In this document: in pieces, positions 1 to 8,604 of the stretch
Layout: every line of letters begins with the position of its first letter
How positions within the stretch are numbered: the stretch's first letter is position 1
Source of the DNA: Segetibacter aerophilus
GTDB taxonomy: Bacteria > Bacteroidota > Bacteroidia > Chitinophagales > Chitinophagaceae
Length of the DNA: 64,000 bases
Direction of reading: 5' to 3'
NCBI RefSeq assembly: GCF_007991655.1
Contig: NZ_BJYT01000011.1
Location: 124,001-188,000, forward strand
Program-made: the position numbers and the translations under genes
Notes under the pieces: model-generated
Told to the model about the DNA's origin: nothing
The model's database searches: none
Seen by the model: the letters and a program-made list of their open reading frames with translations, nothing else

Positions 1-180
1 ATATCCTACTCCTAGCTCTGCACATCCTTCCACAATATTCCGCACACTTTCCACGCCATGAAAATGGCCAAAAAGTCTGTCTTCGCCTTTTTCTTTTGCC
101 CAACGACCATTGCCATCCATTATAATTGCAATATGCCTTGGCAAACGAGAAAGGTCAATTTTATCTTTCAAATCCTGCAT
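1..180 (-). CDS. uppS: Isoprenyl transferase (undecaprenyl diphosphate synthase), N-terminal part
   Basis: The gene starts at an ATG at 178-180 and runs off the left edge, so only 60 N-terminal residues are visible. They include MDGNGRWA (residues 21-28), the diphosphate-binding signature of cis-prenyltransferases, followed by [14 protein letters not shown], the next conserved helix. The family condenses isopentenyl diphosphate onto farnesyl diphosphate to make the C55 carrier lipid for peptidoglycan and surface glycans. It has its own upstream region: a terminator at 411-446 separates it from the DUF6089 gene, and a short repeat lies at 329-354. Identity is secure; total length cannot be judged. 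Confidence 0.95.
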   Translation of the reverse strand, partial: MQDLKDKIDLSRLPRHIAIIMDGNGRWAKEKGEDRLFGHFHGVESVRNIVEGCAELGVGY

Positions 181-328
181 TTTATAAAACCCTGTTTAAG
201 TGATCAAAGGTAGCAAAACGAAATGTTTAAGTAGAAAACATTTATAATACAAGATTTAGGCATTTGAGTAAAAGAAGGCATTTGTAAAACTTCTTTTTTT
301 GGTTTCCAGCGACAAAGCATTATTCGCC

Positions 329-354
329 TTCGTTGCGTCGCACATTTGTACTTT
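329..354 (+). repeat. Intergenic short repeat, copy 1
   Basis: Contains the core GTTGCGTCGCAC followed by a TTGTAC box and a T-rich tail. Lies between the terminator of the DUF6089 gene and the start of uppS. One of ten copies in the window. Confidence 0.8.
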
Positions 355-410
355 GAACCTTTATTGATCTGTTTTTATAAAACGCGCAAACAGTTACTAC
401 TGCACATCTA

Positions 411-446
411 CTCAAAAAAAAACCTGGTCATAAACCAGGCCTTTTT
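411..446 (-). terminator. Intrinsic terminator after the DUF6089 gene
   Basis: CCTGGT at 423-428 pairs with ACCAGG at 434-439. On the minus strand the stem is followed by a run of eight T, 20 to 50 bases after the stop codon at 466. There is also a short T-run on the plus side, so it may work both ways. Confidence 0.85.
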
Positions 447-465
447 AAAATCTATTAAAATCAGT

Positions 466-1308
466 TTATGGCTTAGGACAACGGTAAGAAGAGATATTGA
501 ACGATACCCCAAAATGGGCCATCACATAAGAGTCTTTCTGGCTGCTGTTTCCTCTTTGCCTGCCTTTGACACCAATAAGTGGCCCGGTTTCGTAACTGCG
601 GTCAGCAAGTAACATGGCAGGTGAAGGTTGACCGTTTGGCGTTGTAACAAAAGCATCAGGTGCGTAAGTCATACTTACATCGTCCAGGTAATCGGTGGTT
701 GTAAAACGGTAACCAACTTCAGCGAAAACATTTATTGCAGGACTGACATTGTATTTGAAACCAATCGCTACAGGAAAACATACTGCCATTGATCCATAAG
801 GTTTGCGGTCAGGATAAGCAGCGCTTCCCTGTCCTTCGGTACCTAAAGGGCGTAAGAAATACTTAGTGCTATCGAGATAAGCATATGGATCATAAGAGAA
901 CACGCCTACCCCTAAAGAAACATAAGGAGTATAAGTAAACCCCGAAATACCGGGATAGAACTTGAAGAAATTGAAATCGCCACTTACAGCAAACTCCCAA
1001 AGATTAGTATTGAAGCTAAGGTTTCTGCGTTGCTGAAATTCGTTTTTACTGTACACGTCAGAATAACCAAGACGAGCATAATTGGCTCCAACTTTTAAAC
1101 CGATGTAATTGCCAAATTGCTTACGAAAAAAAACGCCGGCACTAAACTTTGGGCGATTAAGTGATGCGCGGGTATTTAGATCTCCGAAATAATGCGCTGC
1201 TCCAATGGCTACACCAAATTCACCTTCCTGCACGTAGCTATCCATAGATTGGGCACGGCTGCTAAGACTTATAACAACGGCGAAAAACACAATTGCAATT
1301 TGCTTCAT
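466..1308 (-). CDS. DUF6089 family outer-membrane beta-barrel protein
   Basis: 280 residues with a signal peptide (MKQIAIVFFAVVISLSSRAQ) and a body rich in alternating aromatic/glycine strands ending in VSFNISSYRC. The early segment EFGVAIGAAHYFGDLN is the hallmark of the Bacteroidota family DUF6089, which often lies next to uppS and NAD kinase. No enzyme motif is visible; an outer-membrane beta-barrel of unknown role is inferred. It lies 60 bases downstream of the NAD kinase gene on the same strand, so the two may be co-transcribed, and it is followed by a strong terminator. Start is the ATG at 1306-1308, directly in front of the signal peptide. Confidence 0.85.
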   Translation of the reverse strand: MKQIAIVFFAVVISLSSRAQSMDSYVQEGEFGVAIGAAHYFGDLNTRASLNRPKFSAGVFFRKQFGNYIGLKVGANYARLGYSDVYSKNEFQQRRNLSFNTNLWEFAVSGDFNFFKFYPGISGFTYTPYVSLGVGVFSYDPYAYLDSTKYFLRPLGTEGQGSAAYPDRKPYGSMAVCFPVAIGFKYNVSPAINVFAEVGYRFTTTDYLDDVSMTYAPDAFVTTPNGQPSPAMLLADRSYETGPLIGVKGRQRGNSSQKDSYVMAHFGVSFNISSYRCPKP

Positions 1309-1368
1309 AATTATAGGTGCTGAGTAAGTAGTAATTAATACAAATCAACCGTATTATTTTCAAATAAG

Positions 1369-2250
1369 CTATTTATTTCTTTTGTCAAAACCCCATGTTA
1401 ACTTTTCTCTAAGAGTCGAAAGAAAGCTGTTTTCGCTTAGCACAATCAACAAAACTTCGAATTCTTCTTTCTTCACTGCAAGCTGAATGTCTTTCTCTAC
1501 AATCTCGCGCCGGGCGTCCATTGTGCAGATAAACTCTTCTGCCCGGCCCTCTACTTCAAAACTAATAATGTTATTATCCGGAATGACAATTGGTCGCAGG
1601 TTCAGATTATGAGGTGCTATAGGCGTAATTACAAAACAAGCGCTTTCAGGAAAAACAATCGGACCTCCGCAGCTCATGTTATAGCCTGTTGAACCTGTAG
1701 GGGTTGAGACAATTAAACCGTCAGCCCAATAACTATTTAAAAATTCACCATTGAGATAGGTGTGAATTTTAATCATCGGAGAAAAATCACGTTTGTGAAT
1801 AGCGAACTCATTTAAGGCAAAAGGAGCGTCGCCAAATAGAGGTATAGACGCATCGAGATGTAAAAGGATTCTTTTTTCAGTAACGTAACGTCCATTAGCA
1901 AGAGCCTCTACTGCCAGTGTAAGCTCGTCTTTACTAATACTTGCTAAAAAACCAAGACGACCGAAATTAATACCCATTATAGGTATTCTTTTATCACGCA
2001 CCAATAAGGCTGAGTCAAGCATAGTTCCATCGCCGCCAAGGCTAATAATACAATCGATACTTGAATCTAAATCCTCGTGCTTAGAGAAAACTGAATAAGA
2101 GGCGGGAAGCATGTTAACCGCCGAATGTGGTCCTACCAGGGATTTGTGAAGGCAAGCTTTGATGTGGTGGCGGGTAAGTTCCTCAAGTAAAGTGAGCAAC
2201 TGCACTTCCTGTTCCGGGTCGAGACCGCGGCTGTAGATAGCTACTTTCAT
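1369..2250 (-). CDS. nadK: NAD kinase
   Basis: 293 residues, the normal size. It phosphorylates NAD to NADP in the cytoplasm. GGDGT at residues 72-76 is the catalytic motif of the family, NFGRLGFLA follows at 95-103, and TPTGSTGYNMSCGGP (183-197) is the second conserved NAD-binding block. Start is an ATG at 2248-2250. A copy of the window's short repeat lies about 135 bases upstream, between this gene and the POTRA/beta-barrel gene. The neighbourhood of uppS, DUF6089 and an outer-membrane assembly-type protein is usual in Bacteroidota. Confidence 0.96.
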   Translation of the reverse strand: MKVAIYSRGLDPEQEVQLLTLLEELTRHHIKACLHKSLVGPHSAVNMLPASYSVFSKHEDLDSSIDCIISLGGDGTMLDSALLVRDKRIPIMGINFGRLGFLASISKDELTLAVEALANGRYVTEKRILLHLDASIPLFGDAPFALNEFAIHKRDFSPMIKIHTYLNGEFLNSYWADGLIVSTPTGSTGYNMSCGGPIVFPESACFVITPIAPHNLNLRPIVIPDNNIISFEVEGRAEEFICTMDARREIVEKDIQLAVKKEEFEVLLIVLSENSFLSTLREKLTWGFDKRNK

Positions 2251-2381
2251 TAAAATGAATTACGTCCTATTATTTTAAAATTACAGAATAAGTGTGACAG
2301 GCGTAAAAATGAAGACATTGAAAATGATGAATAAGTTGTGAAGGAAACCAAAACAAATTGTACAACGATGAACAAAGATAT

Positions 2382-2406
2382 CCAGCACAAGAGTGCGACG
2401 CAACAA
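2382..2406 (-). repeat. Intergenic short repeat, copy 2
   Basis: Reads TTGTTGCGTCGCACTCTTG on the minus strand. Located in the gap between the nadK start and the end of the beta-barrel gene at 2465. Confidence 0.8.
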
Positions 2407-2464
2407 AAGATTGGCAGTGATTAAATGACGTTTACAAAAAGTAAATCCGGAGGTTTAAACCTTA

Positions 2465-3919
2465 TTACCATTCATTTTGTGTATGAAAAAATAAGGAGTT
2501 GTCTCCAAGCTGATTATAACTGTACTCGAACCTCAACACCACATCGTAAAAGGTAACGATGTCAATACCAAAACCCCATGTGCGAAGTAGCTTATTATTA
2601 AGCCTGCTTATTCCATAATTCGGGGTGTAAGAATAGCCCAGATCACCAAAGGCCTTCAAAAAAACACGAAATGGAATCTTATCGTGGGTCTTACTTTTCA
2701 AAGGACTATTGATGTTAAATGATAACACCTCGTTTTTTATAGTTGCCCTTGCCACGCCTCCTGCAACGCCTTCGATTACGTAGTACTCCAATCCACGCAT
2801 ATAGAGGCTGGGCGAACCAAGAAGGTTATTTGATATATATGGCTGATGATAAGGAAAACGCAATACTCCGGCCGCTTGCAATTGTACATACGACGTAGGC
2901 GAAAGTTTGATATTGTAATTGCCTCTGCCATTTAACTGCCAATAGTTAGATCCGTTACCGAATCTTTTGTTGAGGCCCGCATCGCCGGAAAATCCTTTTA
3001 GGGGATACGGGGCATAATCGAGATTGGTATACGATAGATTATAACTTAAATCAAAATAGCGCGAATGAGTACCGTAATGAGCGAAATAAGTTGGATTAAG
3101 CTTGACTACGGAATCATCAACAGTAATATTTCCATAAGAGGCACGGAAGGTGTGTCTTGTTCTTATAGCCGGGCGATAGGTATAGGCAAAATCAACGTAA
3201 TTTTCGTTAATTAAGAAACGGTCTTCCTGTTTCACATAGCCTATTTTGTTAGGGCGCGCAGAGTCCATTCCATAGTTCAATTCGCGATTACGTCTGAATC
3301 CGAAACCAACATTTATCCCGTTTTTAAGTTTATTGTCAATGTTAGGGTTATCGTAGCGTAGCGAAAATTGTTGAGTATATCCACCGACCATCCATAGATT
3401 TAAGTTATCGTTTCTGCCACTCACATTGTTTTGCATGAACTTAAGCCCATACTCTACCCTATCGAGGCTGTGATTCTCCTCTACCCACCACGTATTGAAA
3501 TTTCTGCTTACAATTCTAAAGTAGGGAATAGGAAATAGGTACCATCTCTCTTTTACATGGATGTCGATAAACACGTGTTCACTATCGATTTTTACCGCTT
3601 TGATATCTACATCTACAAAGAGCGAAGTATTCATCAGCTGTTGCTTGCTCAACTTCAACTTGTCGGGCAATTCCGTTGAGGAAATGGTCTGCCCTTTTTT
3701 GAAGGCAACCTCTCGCTGAATGATATAAGGTTTTGTCTTTTTAAAGCCCGTTAATACAATATCGGAAATTACTACCGACGCACTAAAGGAGTCAACTGGT
3801 GGAGTATGTACAGCAACAGGTGAAGGAGGTGCTTTTTCAATTAGTTGCGAGAATCCATTTATGTGAGTGCACAAAAAGAGAATCGTCAGAAGAAACAGTA
3901 TTCTGCCCAGGTTTCGCAT
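2465..3919 (-). CDS. POTRA and surface-antigen (BamA/TamA-like) outer-membrane protein
   Basis: 484 residues. An N-terminal signal-type hydrophobic segment (RILFLLTILFLCTHI) is followed by one POTRA-like domain at about 50-130 (ISDIVLTGFKKTKPYIIQRE; YIIQRE is typical). The rest has beta-barrel character with repeated aromatic strands and ends in FHTQNEW. It is much shorter than true BamA (about 800 residues, five POTRA domains), so it is better called a BamA/TamA-superfamily protein than BamA. A role in inserting or exporting outer-membrane material is inferred from the fold. Start is the ATG at 3917-3919. The C-terminus ends in a tryptophan, as many barrel proteins end in an aromatic residue. 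Confidence 0.8.
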   Translation of the reverse strand: MRNLGRILFLLTILFLCTHINGFSQLIEKAPPSPVAVHTPPVDSFSASVVISDIVLTGFKKTKPYIIQREVAFKKGQTISSTELPDKLKLSKQQLMNTSLFVDVDIKAVKIDSEHVFIDIHVKERWYLFPIPYFRIVSRNFNTWWVEENHSLDRVEYGLKFMQNNVSGRNDNLNLWMVGGYTQQFSLRYDNPNIDNKLKNGINVGFGFRRNRELNYGMDSARPNKIGYVKQEDRFLINENYVDFAYTYRPAIRTRHTFRASYGNITVDDSVVKLNPTYFAHYGTHSRYFDLSYNLSYTNLDYAPYPLKGFSGDAGLNKRFGNGSNYWQLNGRGNYNIKLSPTSYVQLQAAGVLRFPYHQPYISNNLLGSPSLYMRGLEYYVIEGVAGGVARATIKNEVLSFNINSPLKSKTHDKIPFRVFLKAFGDLGYSYTPNYGISRLNNKLLRTWGFGIDIVTFYDVVLRFEYSYNQLGDNSLFFHTQNEW

Positions 3920-4029
3920 TACAGGTAAGCAAACGTTTTTAGTATTGTAAATGTAAAAAGGGAAGAATTATCAAAATGAAAAGTACAAAGACATTAACAA
4001 AACCGTTTGTCCGCAATGGAACGGCTAAA

Positions 4030-4689
4030 TTAGATTTTTAGATATGACATCAGGTGATCATAATTATATCTCAGCTCGTTTTCATACTGCTCTTCGCCCA
4101 TAAAATATCTAACGCTATATTCATAACGTTGAAAAGTGGCAAGTATATCTGATACCTCCACTTTATTTATTTTAATAGTTACGATTAAAAGTCCGGTTTC
4201 GTTTTCAAAGAATGTATTGAACTGGGTTATATAGGCGTCATTGGTTTCTACAAGGCGGCTGATTTCGCCGAAAGAATAACTTTTTCTTTCCATTTCGAGT
4301 ATGATCACAGCGCCTGGTTCTTCAGCACCTGTAAATGTGGCTGCTGCTTTCAATAATTCGGTTGCCGGTATTGCCCCCATCCATTCCTGTTCGTTGTTCA
4401 CGACAGGCACCATAGAAAGATTGTTTTGGGCAGCTAATTTTAGAGCGGTGAGAAAATGTTCGGTTGGCCTGACTGCTTTTTGCAGCATTCCACTTAAAAC
4501 GACTTTTATGGATGAAGTATCGTCTGCGTCTAGTAAATCATCTTTACTTATTATGCCCAGGTACTTGTTATGGTCGACTACTGCAATATGGAGAACGTCA
4601 AAATCCTCAACCAGTTGTAATGCTAAAGTAATTTTATCATCAGGTTCTACGGTAGGATAATGAGTGGTTATTAATTGATTTGCTAACAT
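4030..4689 (-). CDS. CBS-domain protein (AcuB-like)
   Basis: 219 residues. Two CBS motifs fill residues 1-120 (VLHIAVVDHNKYLGIISKDDLL and SMVPVVNNEQEWMGAI). The last 90 residues (GAVIILEMERKSYSFGEISR, then TGLLIVTIKINK) look like an ACT-type ligand-binding domain. CBS pairs usually bind adenine nucleotides and regulate a partner; the partner here is unknown. It lies 35 bases downstream of the alpha/beta hydrolase gene on the same strand, so co-transcription is likely. No catalytic domain is present. Confidence 0.8.
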   Translation of the reverse strand: MLANQLITTHYPTVEPDDKITLALQLVEDFDVLHIAVVDHNKYLGIISKDDLLDADDTSSIKVVLSGMLQKAVRPTEHFLTALKLAAQNNLSMVPVVNNEQEWMGAIPATELLKAAATFTGAEEPGAVIILEMERKSYSFGEISRLVETNDAYITQFNTFFENETGLLIVTIKINKVEVSDILATFQRYEYSVRYFMGEEQYENELRYNYDHLMSYLKI

Positions 4690-4724
4690 TCAGACGCCCT
4701 CAGTTTTTCTTTAATGATCAAACT

Positions 4725-5504
4725 CTAAGCCAAGGTAGAGACTGGCTGATGGTGCTTGCTTAGAAACTGATCTAGTATTACGTTAAATTCTTCAGGAACT
4801 TCCATCATAGGTGCGTGCCCACATTTGTCTATAAGATGTAGTTCACTATTAGGAATTAATTTTTTAAACTCTTCAGCAACGAAAGGGGGAGTAATGGTAT
4901 CGTTTTTACCCCAGATAAGACAAGTAGGCTGCTTTATCCTTGTTAACTCCTGGCCCAGGTTGTTGCGGATAGCACTCTTGGCTAAGGATATAATTTTGAT
5001 AACCTTAATACGGTTATTTGTTATCTCAAAAACTTCATTTACCAACTCGTCTGTAGCCATCGCCGGATCGTAAAATGTAAGCTCTGTTTTTTTGCGAATA
5101 TAGTCTTTGTTACCGCGCTTCGGATAACTGTCGCCCATGCCGCTTTCAAAAAGTCCGGAGCTGCCGGTAAGCGTAAGTGTCTTTATTTTTTCCGGATGTT
5201 TTAATATGTAGACGAGACCAACGTGGCCTCCAAGTGAGTTGCCTAAGAGATGTACATTGTTGTAACCACGAGCATCAATAAAGCGATGAACAAACTTTGC
5301 CAGCCCTCCAACAGTAGTATGAAAAATATCTAATTCGAACAATGGCAGCATTGGCACGACAACACGAAATCTCGTGCTGAAATAATCAATAAGGTCTCTG
5401 AAATTACTTAATGCTCCAAAAAGTCCATGAAGCAGAACAAGCGGTTCACCGGAACCTACCTCTATAAATTTAAATTTGTCCTGTTGTTTTATTTGATACT
5501 TCAT
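4725..5504 (-). CDS. Alpha/beta hydrolase
   Basis: 259 residues with a full hydrolase fold: oxyanion segment LLHGLFG (24-30), nucleophile elbow GNSLGGH with Ser90, acid in GKNDTITPP (Asp202) and base in KCGHAPMME (His230). No signal peptide, so cytoplasmic. The substrate cannot be told from the sequence; relatives include esterases and MhpC-like C-C hydrolases. ATG start at 5502-5504. It heads a probable two-gene unit with the CBS protein. Confidence 0.88.
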   Translation of the reverse strand: MKYQIKQQDKFKFIEVGSGEPLVLLHGLFGALSNFRDLIDYFSTRFRVVVPMLPLFELDIFHTTVGGLAKFVHRFIDARGYNNVHLLGNSLGGHVGLVYILKHPEKIKTLTLTGSSGLFESGMGDSYPKRGNKDYIRKKTELTFYDPAMATDELVNEVFEITNNRIKVIKIISLAKSAIRNNLGQELTRIKQPTCLIWGKNDTITPPFVAEEFKKLIPNSELHLIDKCGHAPMMEVPEEFNVILDQFLSKHHQPVSTLA

Positions 5505-5651
5505 CTGCAGGTATGGGCGATTGCCAAATCATTCTTATTTCTACAAATAAACACAAATAATATGAAAGAATGCTTTGGGTAATGGAAACAAAATCAGTAG
5601 TTTTTAATTAACATCAAAAAAAGCTTAAAAGTTTATCATGGTAATATTCTC

Positions 5652-6185
5652 CTACCCTTTTTTCGAAACACCTTGAAAAAACTTCCCTAAGTCGGCAAAC
5701 ATGTGACTAAAAAGAGGAATTGCCTTACCAAGCAAATTCATCACTTTAGGCCCAAAAGGTTCAATAAAAGAATACGTATGCGAGTCTGTTTGTGTTTCAG
5801 CAGAAATCAGGTGAATACGGGTTGCAAAAAATAAGATCACACTAAAAACCATCAGGTACATAACCGCGTACAAAATGATTCCTGCCAACGCATCGGCCCA
5901 TCCCAAAAAAGCAACGGTTACCACTTTTTTCAGAACTGCAGCCCCCAGCCTTACTAATAACACAACCCCTATAAACACAATTAGAAAGGCCAGGAAAGGA
6001 AGCCAGTAACCGCTGATGTTCATTTTTTCCTGCAGGTGAACTGCTACAACAGCAGATAGCTTCAGCGCCGCGGCTAATCCAATTATAAAAGCAAGTAAAG
6101 AAAAAACAGCCACGATGAAGCCTTTGCTTATTCCTTTAAATATAGCCATCACTATTATGATCAGGAAAACCAGGTCTATTATCAT
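5652..6185 (-). CDS. CvpA family membrane protein
   Basis: 177 residues with four hydrophobic segments (about 2-20, 25-45, 60-85 and 100-125), preceded by the typical start MIIDLVFLIIIVMAIFKGISKGF, shortened here to its pattern: an N-terminal helix, then a KGxxKGF turn. The family is named after the colicin V production protein and is widespread in bacteria; its exact function is unclear, with links to envelope homeostasis. It lies downstream of the yqeY-like gene on the same strand. Confidence 0.85.
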   Translation of the reverse strand: MIIDLVFLIIIVMAIFKGISKGFIVAVFSLLAFIIGLAAALKLSAVVAVHLQEKMNISGYWLPFLAFLIVFIGVVLLVRLGAAVLKKVVTVAFLGWADALAGIILYAVMYLMVFSVILFFATRIHLISAETQTDSHTYSFIEPFGPKVMNLLGKAIPLFSHMFADLGKFFQGVSKKG

Positions 6186-6241
6186 GCGTCGGTAATTGAA
6201 GATTCCTTTTTTGAGTGCTCCTTTGCTTTCTGGAAATACAA

Positions 6242-6694
6242 TTACTTCGCCAATAGTTCTTTCACGGCTGCAGAAATCGCTTTTCCATCAGCCTTTCCTG
6301 CAAACTGTTTTGTAGCTGCACCCATTACCTTGCCCATATCTGCCGGAGACGTTGCGCCTACTTCAGCAATGATTGCTGATAACCCGGCTTTTAACTCTTC
6401 CTCGGTCATTTGTTTTGGCAAAAACTTTTCGATTATCGCTATTTCTTCCTGTTCTTTCTGTGCAAGGTCTGGGCGGTTTTGCTTTTGAAATATCTCCAAA
6501 CTATCCCGACGTTGTTTTACTAATTTTTGCAGCAATTTCGTTTCATCCTCTTCTTTCAATTCTCCCCCTGCTCCTTCTGATGTTTTAGCAATGATAATAG
6601 CCGCTTTTATAGCTCTCAGTCCCCTCAAGGCAGCTTCATCTTTCGCTTTCATGGCATCTTTCATGTCAGCCATAATTTTTTGTTCGAGGCCCAT
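6242..6694 (-). CDS. GatB/YqeY domain protein
   Basis: 150 residues, the normal size for stand-alone YqeY proteins. It begins MGLEQKIMADMKDAMKAKDE and carries the conserved EEIAIIEKFLPKQMTEEE block and the C-terminal helix GKADGKAISAAVKELL. It resembles the tRNA-binding tail domain of GatB, subunit of the amidotransferase that makes Gln-tRNA. Stand-alone versions are assumed to act in tRNA-linked amidation, but this is not proven. ATG at 6692-6694. Confidence 0.9.
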   Translation of the reverse strand: MGLEQKIMADMKDAMKAKDEAALRGLRAIKAAIIIAKTSEGAGGELKEEDETKLLQKLVKQRRDSLEIFQKQNRPDLAQKEQEEIAIIEKFLPKQMTEEELKAGLSAIIAEVGATSPADMGKVMGAATKQFAGKADGKAISAAVKELLAK

Positions 6695-6757
6695 AGTATA
6701 ATTTATTGAAGTGTTTAAAATGAATGGAAAGCAAGCGCACTGGTAGTGAAAATTCAG

Positions 6758-7108
6758 CTATCCCAGCTTATTGGTCTGCATCTGCGAATCTCTGAATTTG
6801 GTATAAAAGCTCTTTGCAAAAGACTTCATGTCCTCAGATAGTTCAGTTTGTTTGGTAGCGCGACTATAAGTGTCAGCCATAGTCATAAAAGTTTGATAGA
6901 AAAAATCTGCCATTTCATCTACCATCATTTCTTTGGTCCAAAGATCAATACGAAGGGCAGTCTTATCTGCAGGATCCCAAAAAGAAATCATCATCGCTTT
7001 TGCACGTTGAGTAGCATCTGCTGTACTATCCGAGGCTTTCCACGAAATGTGTTGCGGCACCTTGTCGTCTCCTAACTCTACATCGATGGTTATAGTACTC
7101 TTTGGCAT
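6758..7108 (-). CDS. gldC: Gliding motility protein GldC
   Basis: 116 residues, no signal peptide. The pattern begins STITIDVELGDDKVPQHISW and continues with AKAMMISFWDPADKTALRID and KEMMVDEM, which matches GldC, a small soluble protein that supports gliding motility in Flavobacterium and is conserved well beyond gliding species. Together with porT at 11.6 kb it supports assignment to Bacteroidota. It is a single gene here; the gldB partner is not in the window. Whether this organism glides cannot be told from one gene. Confidence 0.88.
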   Translation of the reverse strand: MPKSTITIDVELGDDKVPQHISWKASDSTADATQRAKAMMISFWDPADKTALRIDLWTKEMMVDEMADFFYQTFMTMADTYSRATKQTELSEDMKSFAKSFYTKFRDSQMQTNKLG

Positions 7109-7176
7109 TTGTATATTTTTAATGTTCTTTCTTGTGAATGATAAATAAATATGACGGTTTGCAAAAGTAAGGGAGA

Positions 7177-8301
7177 TTATTTGGAAACAACCTGCTCTAC
7201 GACTTGCCCCAAAAGCGCAGCGGTTTTATCCCAGCTGAAATATTCCGAACGCATTTTTGCCGCTTCAATAAGCTCGTTTCTTAGCCGTTCATCTTTAAAG
7301 ACTTTTTTCATTTGCTCGGCAATTTCTTCCGGACTGCTAGGGTCTGCGTAAAGTCCAGCTTCTGCTGCAACTTCGCTCATGCTGCTATGTTTTGTGGTAA
7401 TCACCGGCACTCCACATTTTAGTGATTCTAACACCGGCACTGGAAAACCTCCATAAGACAATGGAAAAATCATCGCGTAAGAAGCAGCTACAAGTTTCGC
7501 TAGCTCCACCTGTTCCAGGTCCCTTTTAACAAGAACATCTGCGCGATATTTATAAGAAGGTAATTTTTCTAAATCCTTTTCGATTGCATCAAAACCGCCT
7601 GCTATTAGCAGTTTCATCCTGGTCTTTTGCCATTTTTTAAAAATTGAAAATGCCTTCAACACGTTTAAAAAATTGGAGCGGAGATATGAGCCGCCGGTAA
7701 AAACAAAATATTCATGTCCGTCAGCAAATTGTTCTTTAACGGCTTCTCTTTCTTCCCAATCGAACGTTTTGAAGGAAGAGGCAGTTCCGCTTCCAATGGT
7801 CTGGATAATTTTCCTATCAACGTTATACTGTGTTACCAGTTCTTCCTTCACAAAATCTGAAAGGGTAACAATAGCTTTTGACTTTTTTATGAAACTGGAA
7901 AAAAACCTTCTATAAAAGCTTAAACCATTTGCAGAAGAAGAGTTTTGTTTTCTAAGGAAAGCAAGATCTCTGACAACTAAGATCTGCGGAACGGAAGTAG
8001 TCAGGGAAGCGAAGCCGTAGGTACCAACAAACAAGTCAGCCTTATATTTTTTTAGAGCAAAGGGAAGCTTTACGTCGTACCACCATTTATAAGATAAAAG
8101 ATTTGTCGGTTTTGGATGGATTGTCTTTTGTTCAACATTTGTCGAGGCACTTGCCTGGTCATTCGATTTGGTGTCGTTTAGAAATAGAAAATGATGTTCA
8201 GGATGCGCTGCAGAAAGACGATGAAAGACTTCGGCGGTAAAATTCATTACATCAGGATTTTCCTTGGCATGTAGAAACCTGGTATCAACTGCAATGCGCA
8301 T
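7177..8301 (-). CDS. Glycosyltransferase family 4-like (GT-B fold)
   Basis: 374 residues from the ATG at 8299-8301; three codons upstream is an in-frame TTG that I do not favour, because MRIAVDTRFL is the usual start of the family. The acceptor half is residues 1-190. The donor-binding half has FVFTGGSYLRSNFLNVLKAF (from 202) and the EX7E-type loop YGGFPVPVLESLKCGVPVIT (286-305). It should transfer a sugar from a nucleotide or lipid donor to a glycan in the cytoplasm. No other glycan genes flank it, so the product is unknown. Confidence 0.88.
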   Translation of the reverse strand: MRIAVDTRFLHAKENPDVMNFTAEVFHRLSAAHPEHHFLFLNDTKSNDQASASTNVEQKTIHPKPTNLLSYKWWYDVKLPFALKKYKADLFVGTYGFASLTTSVPQILVVRDLAFLRKQNSSSANGLSFYRRFFSSFIKKSKAIVTLSDFVKEELVTQYNVDRKIIQTIGSGTASSFKTFDWEEREAVKEQFADGHEYFVFTGGSYLRSNFLNVLKAFSIFKKWQKTRMKLLIAGGFDAIEKDLEKLPSYKYRADVLVKRDLEQVELAKLVAASYAMIFPLSYGGFPVPVLESLKCGVPVITTKHSSMSEVAAEAGLYADPSSPEEIAEQMKKVFKDERLRNELIEAAKMRSEYFSWDKTAALLGQVVEQVVSK

Positions 8302-8604
8302 AGGGTTCAAAGGTAGGATCGATTATCATCTACCTAATATTTGCGGGTGAAAGGATTGCTTTTATGGGGCCGGCAGAAGAACAAAACCGGGCGGCTGTTG
8401 CGTCGCACACTGGAGCTTTCAATCTTTTTTGGGCTAATTCCCACTCGAAGCAAAAGGGCAAATGTGAGCTAACATAAGAACCAATTGTCGACCTGCAATC
8501 TCCAAAACTCCGCTTGCAAGACTAACAGAATTACAAATGATGAACGGAGCGTCGCCACGAAAGACACAGAAGGAACAAATGCCGGAACCCAAATAACTCT
8601 CTTA
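8302..8604. other. Intergenic gap with one short repeat
   Basis: About 300 bases between the glycosyltransferase start and the end of the GNAT-like gene. The only structure I see is repeat copy 3 at 8395-8420. No convincing small gene or terminator. Confidence 0.6.
8395..8420 (+). repeat. Intergenic short repeat, copy 3
   Basis: Core GTTGCGTCGCAC at 8397-8408, then ACTGGAGC in place of the usual ACTTGTAC. About 95 bases upstream of the glycosyltransferase start. Confidence 0.75.

Noticed and set aside
4301-4660. 119-codon open frame on the plus strand
   Set aside because: It lies inside the CBS gene on the other strand and has no protein pattern; the CBS frame explains the region.
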